Of a DNA stretch of 64,000 nt, positions 7,874-15,356 are shown in pieces. The notes under the pieces are model-generated. The model saw only the letters and a list, made by a program, of their open reading frames with translations. It was not told the DNA's origin and did no database searches. This DNA is from Peptoniphilus equinus (lineage in GTDB: Bacteria; Bacillota; Clostridia; Tissierellales; Peptoniphilaceae). Numbering within the stretch: the stretch's first letter is position 1; every line of letters starts with the position of its first letter. Position numbers and translations under genes: made by a program. Where the stretch lies: the NCBI RefSeq assembly GCF_027921445.1, contig NZ_CP115667.1:496001-560000 (forward strand), given 5' to 3'.

Positions 7874-10255
7874 TTATTCGTTATCATTGTTGTTGCTATT
7901 CGACTTCTTGTCATTGTCTTTCTTTTTTGCGTTATCTTTTTTGTTGTTATTAGTATTCTTGTCTTCGTCGGACTTTTTCTTTGTGGATTCGCCGTCGGAC
8001 CAACCCATCTTGTTGGTAAAGTGCGGCGTCGTCCCTTTTTCAAAGTATTCGCTGCGGCCGATGGCGCGGATGTAGCGCTTCTCCACGTCTTCCGGCTGTT
8101 CGAATTCTTTACGCTCCAGGTCTTCATGGATTGGACGCATAATGTTTTTCCATAAGGTCGCTGCGGCGGAGGACATAAATGGGAGGCGTTCGTTACGGTC
8201 GTTACCAATCCAGACACTGCACAGGTAGTACGGCGTATACCCCACAAACCATGCGTCACGTTGTCTGTTGGTGGTACCGGTTTTGCCGGCTATAGGCATT
8301 CCCGGGAAGTTGGCGTTTGTCCCTGTACCGCGGCGGACTACATCTTGAAGCATATCTGTCATAATAAAGGCCTGAGCCGGCGTCATGTGCTGAGGTCCTA
8401 CCGGTTTCTTTTGGTAGAGGATCTTGCCGGTCGAGGTTGCGATTTGGTTGACAAAGGTCGGCTTTTGGTAGATACCTTCGTTAGCAAGGGGGGTGTAGGC
8501 TCCGGCCATTTCCAGAGGGCTGATGCCCACAGTCATACCGCCTAAGGCGAGAGCTGATGAATTGGCATCGTTCACTTCCGGATTGTCCTCCAGACTGTAA
8601 GCTGTTGTGACACCGAGAGCCTTGAGGTTGTCAATCATCATTTGGTTGGCCTTATCCGTATCCACGGCGGTGGAATAGGTGGTGCGGGTGTGGGCGTCCA
8701 AATCGGATCCGATGTCCCGCCCGACGAGAATGGCGCCAACGTTGGAAGAACGGCGGATCAAGTCGCGAATAGTTTGCCAACCGTAGTAACCGGACACATT
8801 TTGCGGACGCCAACTGCTGGTGCCGAGGACGCGAGACGGAATCGGCTCATCCAAATAGACGTCGGCGGCTGTAGAACCGTTCATTAAGGCGGTCATGTAG
8901 ACGGAGATAGGTTTGATGGACGAACCTGGCTGACGAGGTTTGACAGCACGATTAAACAGAGCGCCGCCGGCAATACCGCGGCCTCCGACAAGTGCTTTGA
9001 CTTCGCCGTTGTGCGGATTCATCACGACAGAGGCGACTTGAGGCTGAGGAATACCGGCATCATCGGTACGGCTGCCGGGGAAGTAGCGGGCGTTGCTGGT
9101 GACTTCTTCCAAGTGTTTTTGCATATCGATTTGCATGGAGGAGATAATTTTAAAGCCGCCGTTATAGAGCTTGGCTTGGGCGTCTTCTTTGGAATATCCC
9201 AAACTTTGAAGAATCTCTACCGTTTCATTTTTCACTTCGTCGATAAAGTAGTTGCTCACACCTTTTTCACTTCGGCGTCCGATTTTGATGACGATGTCTT
9301 CATTGACAGCGTCGTCACGTTCGGCGGCGGTGATGTAGCCCTGCTCTGCCATGAGTCGTAAAATCAGTTCCTGACGCTTTTTAGAGTTGGGGTTGAACTC
9401 CGCTTTCATCGGAATCAAAATATTGCCTTTGATCTGAGACAGGTCAAATTGATCAATGCGGCCCAGCTCAAAAAGCTTTTCGGCATAAGCCACAGTCTCT
9501 TCTGAATTTTCACCGTTCTCGCTCAGAGGCTGGAGTACAAAAGGTACGGTTTCCAAGTCATCGTCAGCCGTGATGTAGGCGTTGTTGTAAGGGGAATACG
9601 CTCCGGGACGGTTGGTGACACCGGCAATTAAAGCTGATTCCGCCAATGTGAGATCCGACACGTCCTTGTCAAAGAATGTTTTGGCTGCAGCCTGTACGCC
9701 GACAGTTCCCTTGGAAAAACCGGCGGAATTGAGATAGGCCTCTAAGATCTGATCTTTCGATAGTTTATTTTCCAAGTTGAATGCATAGAATACGTCGGTA
9801 ATTTTACGGTTGAAATCTTTGGCTGACGAAGTGTACAGATTCTTTGCAAGCTGCATGGTCAGCGTGGATGCACCTTGCTCCAGAGAGCGGTTTTTGATGT
9901 CGTAGATAATGGCTCCGGCAACACGCTGAAGGTCGAGTCCGTTATGGTCGTAGAAACGTTCGTCTTCTACGGCGATGACCGCTTTTTGCAGGTGCTTCGG
10001 AATTTTATCCAACGTCACGTACTCGGAGAATTCGTTTAAGACCAGCGACTCTACAAGTTGACCGTCGTCAGAATAGATTTTTGAGGTTTCATTAATTAAA
10101 CTGCGATAATTGTTCGGGTCAATGACAGGTGCTTGCTTTAACACGGACAGCACATAGCTACCCATCAGAGAGAGTATCACAATAAGTGCTATAGCCACGA
10201 TGATTAAAAGTATTTTGATTACATCGGCAAAGCTTATACCTTTACTTTGTTTCAT
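7874..10255 (-). CDS. Class A penicillin-binding protein (transglycosylase/transpeptidase)
   Basis: A 793-aa bifunctional peptidoglycan synthase. I chose the start MKQSKGIS at 10255, preceded on the minus strand by GGAGG; an upstream ATG would add 21 hydrophobic residues without an RBS. Order: cytoplasmic tail, membrane anchor (about 12-36), GT51 domain with catalytic Glu in VEDERFYDHNG (about 95) and GASTLTMQLAKNLY, then the transpeptidase with QPGSSIKP (SxxK, about 445), SSN (SxN) and GKTGTTN (KTG, about 657). The last 50 residues are a very hydrophilic Lys/Asp/Asn tract, common in Firmicute PBP1 tails. It faces a divergent regulator gene. Confidence 0.96.
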   Translation of the reverse strand: MKQSKGISFADVIKILLIIVAIALIVILSLMGSYVLSVLKQAPVIDPNNYRSLINETSKIYSDDGQLVESLVLNEFSEYVTLDKIPKHLQKAVIAVEDERFYDHNGLDLQRVAGAIIYDIKNRSLEQGASTLTMQLAKNLYTSSAKDFNRKITDVFYAFNLENKLSKDQILEAYLNSAGFSKGTVGVQAAAKTFFDKDVSDLTLAESALIAGVTNRPGAYSPYNNAYITADDDLETVPFVLQPLSENGENSEETVAYAEKLFELGRIDQFDLSQIKGNILIPMKAEFNPNSKKRQELILRLMAEQGYITAAERDDAVNEDIVIKIGRRSEKGVSNYFIDEVKNETVEILQSLGYSKEDAQAKLYNGGFKIISSMQIDMQKHLEEVTSNARYFPGSRTDDAGIPQPQVASVVMNPHNGEVKALVGGRGIAGGALFNRAVKPRQPGSSIKPISVYMTALMNGSTAADVYLDEPIPSRVLGTSSWRPQNVSGYYGWQTIRDLIRRSSNVGAILVGRDIGSDLDAHTRTTYSTAVDTDKANQMMIDNLKALGVTTAYSLEDNPEVNDANSSALALGGMTVGISPLEMAGAYTPLANEGIYQKPTFVNQIATSTGKILYQKKPVGPQHMTPAQAFIMTDMLQDVVRRGTGTNANFPGMPIAGKTGTTNRQRDAWFVGYTPYYLCSVWIGNDRNERLPFMSSAAATLWKNIMRPIHEDLERKEFEQPEDVEKRYIRAIGRSEYFEKGTTPHFTNKMGWSDGESTKKKSDEDKNTNNNKKDNAKKKDNDKKSNSNNNDNE

Positions 10256-10277
10256 TATAGCCTCCTTACTTGAGAAT

Positions 10278-10283
10278 ATTATA
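10278..10283 (-). promoter_or_regulatory. Extended -10 promoter of the PBP gene
   Basis: On the minus strand TGTTATAAT gives a perfect extended -10, about 20 nt before the start codon. No good -35 box is seen. Confidence 0.45.
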
Positions 10284-10338
10284 ACAGATCCAAGAGCAAT
10301 AATATATAATGATAACATAAAAGGAAGGGGAGGCGCTT

Positions 10339-10990
10339 ATGGCAGATCAAAGTGAATTGTTTCAAGGGATGACGGCGGACGACGTCGCCTCGTTTTTAAA
10401 AAATGCAGGGGCAAAGCAGCTTCACTTGACCAAAGGTGATTACGTTTTTATGCAAAATGATGTACCTGAGTGCACCTTCATTTTGGAGGGAGGCAGCATT
10501 GTGGTGGAGCACAACGACGCTGCCGGTAAGCGTGCTATTGTCAATGTCTTTCGAAATCCTGGCACGGTGTTTGGCGAGGTGTATATGTATACACCTGAAG
10601 CATCCTATGACTACTCCGCCTATGCCAATGAGGATTCAACGGTACTTGCCATTCCTAAGGCGGCTTTTTCCATGGAGGGTGTAGTGTTATCGCCTGTGGC
10701 GGTGAATATGCTCCGCATTCTTGCGGCAAAGGCACTCTTTCTCAATAAAAAGCTTCTTCTCATGGCGTCCCTGTCCATTCGGGAGAAGCTGATCAAGTTT
10801 CTTCTTATCTTATAGTAATGGAGATACACTGACTCTTGAACTCACACGGGAAGACTTGGCAAGTTTTATCGGCGTCCCGCGTCCGTCCGTGTCTCGTGAA
10901 CTTGCCAACATGCAACGCGAAGGACTTATTACTCTGGATAGGCAACATATTGGCTTTAATCGCATCGATTTAGAGCGCAGCATAGAATAA
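10339..10990 (+). pseudogene. Crp/Fnr family regulator, reading frame broken by +1 shift
   Basis: The first frame (10339-10815) encodes a cyclic-nucleotide-binding-type sensor domain (YVFMQNDVPECTFILEGG, GTVFGEVYMY) and the dimerisation helix, then stops after SIREKLIKFLLIL. From about 10808 the next frame continues without a break into the helix-turn-helix: TREDLASFIGVPRPSVSREL, then EGLITLDRQHIGFNRID, ending at 10990. An extra base near 10807 (an A after CTTCTT) accounts for the shift. Without repair the product lacks DNA binding. The neighbour hcp and the palindrome at 11000 suggest an HcpR-type regulator. It could be a true mutation, a sequencing error or, less likely, recoding. Confidence 0.8.
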
Positions 10991-10999
10991 ACAACTTTG

Positions 11000-11013
11000 G
11001 TAACATACGTTAC
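11000..11013. promoter_or_regulatory. Palindromic operator candidate before hcp
   Basis: A perfect inverted repeat GTAAC-ATAC-GTTAC lies between the Crp/Fnr gene and hcp, 75 nt before the hcp start. Its size and symmetry fit a Crp/Fnr dimer site. Confidence 0.55.
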
Positions 11014-11087
11014 AGATCAACAAAAGGGGTGTTGGTACACTGAGTACATGATATGAGTAATGACTTAACCATGTATAGGAGGATGAT

Positions 11088-12779
11088 ATGGAGACTATGT
11101 TTTGTTATCAATGTCAAGAAACTGCAGGCAATAAGGGATGTACCCAAGTAGGCGTCTGTGGTAAAAATGCCACTGTGGCCAACTTGCAGGATATGCTTAT
11201 TTGGGTTACCAAGGGGTTGGCTCAGGTGTTGGTTACTTTGAGGGCTCAAGGGCGACGCTCGGATCAGACAGTGAATCGACAAGTGACGTATAATTTATTT
11301 ACCACCATTACCAATGCTAACTTTGATAACGCGGCTTTTCAAAAAAACATTGTCAAGACGTTAGAGCTTAAGGCGGAACTTTTGAAAGATATAAAGGATA
11401 TGTCGGAGCTTTCAGAGGCAGCGCTATACGATGAAAGAGAATTAACGCTTATCTATGATAAAGCCGTTACGGTAGGTGTATTTGACACAGAAGATGAGGA
11501 TATCAGATCCCTTCGAGAGCTCACTATCTACGGGCTAAAAGGTCTTGGCGCCTATATGCAACATGCCAATGCTCTTTTGAAAGAGGATGAGGACATACAT
11601 CGATTTATTCAGGAAACTTTGGTTAAAACTTTGGAGGTGCATACGCCGGATGAATGGGTGGACTTGGTTTTGGAGACCGGATCGTACGGTGTGAGAGCCA
11701 TGGCTCTTTTAGACGAAGCCAACACGTCAGCTTATGGACATCCGCAGATCACTCAGGTGACTATAGGGACTCGACATAATCCAGCCATCCTCATTTCAGG
11801 TCATGACTTACGGGATATGGAAATGCTTTTAAAGCAAACGGAAGGCACCGGGGTTGATGTCTATACTCATTCAGAAATGTTGCCGGCGAATTATTACCCG
11901 GCTTTTAAAAAGTACCCCCACTTTGTCGGTAATTACGGCAATGCATGGTGGCGCCAACGCGAAGAAATTGAAAGTTTTAACGGGCCGGTTCTTTTTACCA
12001 CAAATTGCATCGTACCGCCTAAGGCAAGTTATATCGACAGAATTTACACCACTGGTGCGGCAGGCTATCCTGGCTGTAAGCACCTTGGAGGAGAGATTGG
12101 TGAAGAAAAAGATTTTTCTGAGATCATTGCCCATGCGAAACGTCTCGCCGCCCCGACGGCCATTGAATCTGGTCACATTGTTGGCGGGTTTGCTCATGGA
12201 CAGGTCTTTGAACTTGCCGATTCCATCGTGGAAGCGGTAAAGTCCGGCGCCATTCGCAAGTTTGTGGTCATGGCCGGATGTGACGGCAGACAGCAAGGCC
12301 GAAACTATTACACGATGTTTGCCGAAGCTCTACCCAAGGACACCGTCATTCTCACAGCAGGGTGTGCCAAGTATCGCTATAACAAATTGGATCTCGGCGA
12401 CATCAACGGCATCCCTCGTGTGTTGGATGCGGGGCAGTGTAACGATGCATATTCTTTAGCGCTTATCGCACTTAAACTGAAGGACATTTTAGAGCTGAAC
12501 GATATCAACGATCTTCCTATCATCTACAATATCGCATGGTATGAACAAAAAGCGGTCATCGTTCTCTTGGCGCTTTTGTCTCTGGGGATAAAGCATATTC
12601 ACCTGGGACCGACGCTGCCTGCTTTTCTTTCACCGAATGTGGTGAAAGTTTTGGAAGATAACTTCGACCTTGCGTCGATTGAGACTGTGGAGGCGGACAT
12701 GGCCGCGTTCTTTCCTGAAATAACAAAAACTCGAGCTGCGTCTATGATAGACATCAATTCGAGTTTTACGAATAGGTGA
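11088..12779 (+). CDS. hcp: Hybrid cluster protein (hydroxylamine/NO reductase)
   Basis: A 563-aa cytoplasmic Hcp with a GGAGGA RBS. The N-terminal cluster motif is C6-x2-C9-x8-C18-x5-C24, the compact spacing of Hcp from strict anaerobes. Downstream lie the hybrid-cluster ligands: [49 protein letters not shown] and [10 protein letters not shown]. The enzyme reduces NO or hydroxylamine, so it protects against nitrosative stress. It heads an apparent four-gene operon ending in a hemerythrin, and a Crp/Fnr gene with a palindromic site lies directly upstream. Confidence 0.97.
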   Translation: METMFCYQCQETAGNKGCTQVGVCGKNATVANLQDMLIWVTKGLAQVLVTLRAQGRRSDQTVNRQVTYNLFTTITNANFDNAAFQKNIVKTLELKAELLKDIKDMSELSEAALYDERELTLIYDKAVTVGVFDTEDEDIRSLRELTIYGLKGLGAYMQHANALLKEDEDIHRFIQETLVKTLEVHTPDEWVDLVLETGSYGVRAMALLDEANTSAYGHPQITQVTIGTRHNPAILISGHDLRDMEMLLKQTEGTGVDVYTHSEMLPANYYPAFKKYPHFVGNYGNAWWRQREEIESFNGPVLFTTNCIVPPKASYIDRIYTTGAAGYPGCKHLGGEIGEEKDFSEIIAHAKRLAAPTAIESGHIVGGFAHGQVFELADSIVEAVKSGAIRKFVVMAGCDGRQQGRNYYTMFAEALPKDTVILTAGCAKYRYNKLDLGDINGIPRVLDAGQCNDAYSLALIALKLKDILELNDINDLPIIYNIAWYEQKAVIVLLALLSLGIKHIHLGPTLPAFLSPNVVKVLEDNFDLASIETVEADMAAFFPEITKTRAASMIDINSSFTNR

Positions 12780-12783
12780 GCTT

Positions 12784-12939
12784 ATGGCAAGACATCCTGA
12801 ATGTATCAGTATACTTCGAGATATGAGAGTGGGCTACATTGCCTGTTCGGCTTTCCGAGAGGAGATGTTGGCAAAGGCTGTCATAGTTTACGGACTTGAT
12901 ATTCATGACGTTTTTCGGCGTTTGGAGGCGATGGAATGA
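12784..12939 (+). CDS. DUF1858-like (ScdA-N-like) mini-protein
   Basis: A 51-aa frame starting 4 nt after the hcp stop and ending inside the next gene (ATGA). The pattern HPECISILRDMRVGYIACSAF, then AKAVIVYGLDIHDVFRRLE, resembles the core of DUF1858, in which a Cys-containing loop precedes a helix ending in HGID-DELLEEL. The N-terminal ITKDMTI segment and one of the two usual loop cysteines are missing. Such domains commonly accompany hemerythrin-type stress proteins. Assignment rests on this pattern only. Confidence 0.55.
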   Translation: MARHPECISILRDMRVGYIACSAFREEMLAKAVIVYGLDIHDVFRRLEAME

Positions 12940-13499
12940 GTGCTTTTTTAGGTTATATTCATCATCTGATGTGGGATAGAATTCAGTTCACTGAGCATCT
13001 CGTTCAGTGGTTGCTCCAAGACGGTACCCCATTGGATTTCGATCAGGTCGGGGTTATTGAAAAGGGAAACGTGTCAGAGCTCATCGATCCTGATAACATT
13101 CACACTTGGTTATCGGATCGGGTGCATCTTGCAGAACGACGACTCGAAAAGGCGGCGGCATATGTTGCAGCATCCAGCAGCCGAGAAGATCTCATTGCAC
13201 GAGCGTATGATTTTGGAAAGCAGGAAGATTTTCACGGTACAAAAATAGAGGCCTATCAGCAGATAACTTCTAAATTTTTGGATGGCATGCCTTGTGACGG
13301 GGCATGCGTCTTTACAGGTAGCGATGATGAAGTCGATTTTGTCGTCAAGCGGGACGTCCATGAAGCATTTTGGAATGATGTGAGTATGTATTGGGATGTG
13401 CGCAACGCTTACATTCAAGGTTTGATTGAGCCTGCGGGTTACGTACTGATCCAACAGGACAATCACTATAGTATTGGAGATCAACATGAAATCAATTGA
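12936..13499 (+). CDS. Unknown protein in the hcp-hemerythrin operon
   Basis: A 187-aa soluble, helix-rich, acidic protein starting MSAFLGYIHHLMWDRIQF. I do not recognise a named domain, though the opening FLGxIHHxxxxKI pattern recalls uncharacterised clostridial proteins found near redox-stress genes. It carries a Cys pair in CDGAC (about residue 122) and several His residues. It is translationally coupled at both ends: the start overlaps the DUF1858-like gene and the stop overlaps the hemerythrin gene by 14 nt. A role in nitrosative or oxidative stress follows only from this placement. Confidence 0.75.
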   Translation: MSAFLGYIHHLMWDRIQFTEHLVQWLLQDGTPLDFDQVGVIEKGNVSELIDPDNIHTWLSDRVHLAERRLEKAAAYVAASSSREDLIARAYDFGKQEDFHGTKIEAYQQITSKFLDGMPCDGACVFTGSDDEVDFVVKRDVHEAFWNDVSMYWDVRNAYIQGLIEPAGYVLIQQDNHYSIGDQHEIN

Positions 13500-14031
13500 A
13501 GTTTTAATGACTGAACACGAAGCCATCACTGCTTTTGTCGATCGCATAGAAGTCGAATGTCTTCGTATTCTGGAGGTGCACACTGTCAATACAGCTTTTT
13601 TCAGAGCCGCCATTAGCTATATTCGAGAATACGCCGACGGCATACATCATAAAAAGGAAGAGGACATTCTCTTTCGCTATATGGAAGACACGTTGGGCAC
13701 GGCGGCTCAAAAGTTGGTGCGCTCAGGTATGCTGGTGGAGCACCAGCTGGCGCGAAGCTATTGTCTCGGGATGGAGGAATATCTCAACGCCTATGAGGCA
13801 ACACCGAATCGACACACCATGCTTCAGCTTTTGACTCACGCCATGAGTTACGTCAACTTACTTCGACAACACATCGAAAAAGAAAATGGTGTCGTCTATC
13901 CCTTTGCCGAAGCTCATTTAGAAGAAGTTATTCAGCAAAGAGTGGAAGACGAATCTGCAGCTTTATGTGAAAGTGAGTCGGCCTATCTGGCGAGAAAAAA
14001 AGAATTGGAAGCCGTCCTCTACGGTAAATAA
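13486..14031 (+). CDS. Hemerythrin-like HHE domain protein
   Basis: A 181-aa protein from ATG 13486, with a GGAG site inside the upstream gene. The four-helix diiron pattern is complete: EHEAI near residue 10, IHHKKEEDILF (HxxxE) at about 50-60, VEHQLARSY at about 80, and LRQHIEKENGVVYPFAE at about 130. HHE proteins such as ScdA/YtfE bind two irons and act in NO/O2 sensing or repair of Fe-S clusters. It is the last gene of the hcp operon and a terminator follows 14 nt later. Confidence 0.88.
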   Translation: MKSIEVLMTEHEAITAFVDRIEVECLRILEVHTVNTAFFRAAISYIREYADGIHHKKEEDILFRYMEDTLGTAAQKLVRSGMLVEHQLARSYCLGMEEYLNAYEATPNRHTMLQLLTHAMSYVNLLRQHIEKENGVVYPFAEAHLEEVIQQRVEDESAALCESESAYLARKKELEAVLYGK

Positions 14032-14045
14032 TGGCACCATCCTTG

Positions 14046-14072
14046 CAGCTAAGTCTAACTTGGCTGTTTTTT
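14046..14072 (+). terminator. Terminator of the hcp operon
   Basis: A stem of AGCTAAGT/ACTTGGCT extended by one C-G pair, with a 3-nt loop, then six T. Confidence 0.85.
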
Positions 14073-14176
14073 ATTGTGTGAATGTCGAGTGCTAATTCAG
14101 GTTTATAAACAGTGACGAGATGTCATGTCGGGCGATTCAAATAGCAGTGTTGTTCAGCCCTTAAAGGTGAGAATAT

Positions 14177-14255
14177 TTTTACAATAAAATTTCCAGATAT
14201 TTTTAAATGATAAATATAAAAATAATGTTATTTTATTATTGTAAAAGGATATAAT
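14177..14255 (+). promoter_or_regulatory. Promoter with flanking inverted 11-mers before the GNAT-ArsR pair
   Basis: TTTTACAATAA (14177-14187) and its exact reverse complement TTATTGTAAAA (14236-14246) lie 48 nt apart. The second copy occupies the -35 region of a promoter whose -10 is TATAAT (14250-14255). A dimeric regulator, perhaps the ArsR-type protein encoded downstream, could bridge them. Confidence 0.5.
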
Positions 14256-14296
14256 AAGCCTATAAAACACGATACTCTTTTAATGGAGGAAAGATA

Positions 14297-14971
14297 TTGA
14301 ACAACTTAACTCAAGACAGTTTTAATTTTCGAAAGTTAAAGCCTGAAGATGCACCGCAGCTTATTGCCTTGGTGGAAGATGTGTATTCACGCATTGATCA
14401 AAAACATATCTTTGTACGAGACGACTTGGAGTATATTGAAAAGACCCTTAAAGATGGCGGACGGGGACTCGGCGTTTACCTGGATGATGAATTGGTAGGG
14501 TTTCGTTATGTGACGATCACGCCGCGGGAGGACAGTCTGGTCGCCTATACCGATATTAAGACCGATGCAAAGCATGTGGTGAATCTGGATACCGTGCTTT
14601 TGCATGAAAAGGCAAGAGGTTTCGGCTTTCAAAATAAGTTGCGTACCATGATGTTGGAGGAGCTGATGGCGGACGGTTATCATGTGTATGCCAGCACAAT
14701 TTCACCGGATAACGAGATTTCTTTTGCCAACAGCATTAACGCAGGTACACACTTGGTTGCGCTTAAACATGTCTATCCCAGTGAGCAGTTTCCTGAGGGC
14801 GTGCTTCGGTTTATCTTTTTCAGAGACTTTCAAAGGGATTTTGAGTTTACCGACGAGACGGCAGAGGCTGCGCCGGGTGAGCACGACACCATTCATGAAC
14901 TTCTGGACAAAGGGTATGTCGGTGTGAGCTATAGTGATGGGAAAATTAAATTTCAAAAGAGGAGATGTTAG
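14297..14971 (+). CDS. GNAT-family N-acetyltransferase
   Basis: A 224-aa protein. The start is TTG 14297 with GGAGGA 6 nt upstream; no in-frame ATG fits as well. The GNAT fold is visible: LKPEDAPQLIALVEDVY (beta1-alpha1), DELVGFRYVTI (beta2-beta3), then VVNLDTVLLHEKARGFGFQNKL, the acetyl-CoA-binding segment, and ASTISPDNEISFANSINAG. About 60 residues follow the domain with no known motif. The ArsR regulator gene begins 6 nt downstream, so the two likely share control. The acceptor substrate is unknown. Confidence 0.8.
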   Translation: MNNLTQDSFNFRKLKPEDAPQLIALVEDVYSRIDQKHIFVRDDLEYIEKTLKDGGRGLGVYLDDELVGFRYVTITPREDSLVAYTDIKTDAKHVVNLDTVLLHEKARGFGFQNKLRTMMLEELMADGYHVYASTISPDNEISFANSINAGTHLVALKHVYPSEQFPEGVLRFIFFRDFQRDFEFTDETAEAAPGEHDTIHELLDKGYVGVSYSDGKIKFQKRRC

Positions 14972-14977
14972 TTTGCT

Positions 14978-15262
14978 ATGCTAGAGATGAAGGAATCTTT
15001 GTTGGAAGAGCGTTCGGAAATGCTCAAAGTGTTGGCTCACCCCATTCGGTTAAACCTTGTGCGATACCTCATGCACAACGGGGCACAAAATGTATCCCAA
15101 CTTCAAAAGGTGCTTGACATTCCTCAACCTTCGGTGTCGTCGCACCTTGGCAAATTGAAACGCGCACATATCTTGGAAAGTCGTCGTAAAGGTACTGAAA
15201 TTTTTTATGATGTGGACAGTACTTTTGTCATTGATTTAGTGGAAGTCATTTTCCACGCGTAA
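14978..15262 (+). CDS. ArsR-family winged-helix regulator
   Basis: A 94-aa protein with a classic ArsR/SmtB fold: LKVLAHPIRLNLVRYL, then NVSQLQKVLDIPQPSVSSHL as recognition helix, and RRKGTEIFYDVDS as wing. The metal-binding ELCVCDL motif of ArsR proper is absent and the protein has no Cys, so it likely senses something other than thiol-bound metal. It sits behind the GNAT gene and may bind the inverted repeats before that gene. The region after it (15263-15353) holds an imperfect hairpin around GGTATA/TATACC but no gene. Confidence 0.85.
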   Translation: MLEMKESLLEERSEMLKVLAHPIRLNLVRYLMHNGAQNVSQLQKVLDIPQPSVSSHLGKLKRAHILESRRKGTEIFYDVDSTFVIDLVEVIFHA

Positions 15263-15356
15263 GAAAATACGCTGAATCAGTTCGGTATATCGCCCTTTCG
15301 GGTATACCTTAACAAGACGATCACGAACATAATCACTTACAATCAAGGAGGATTTG

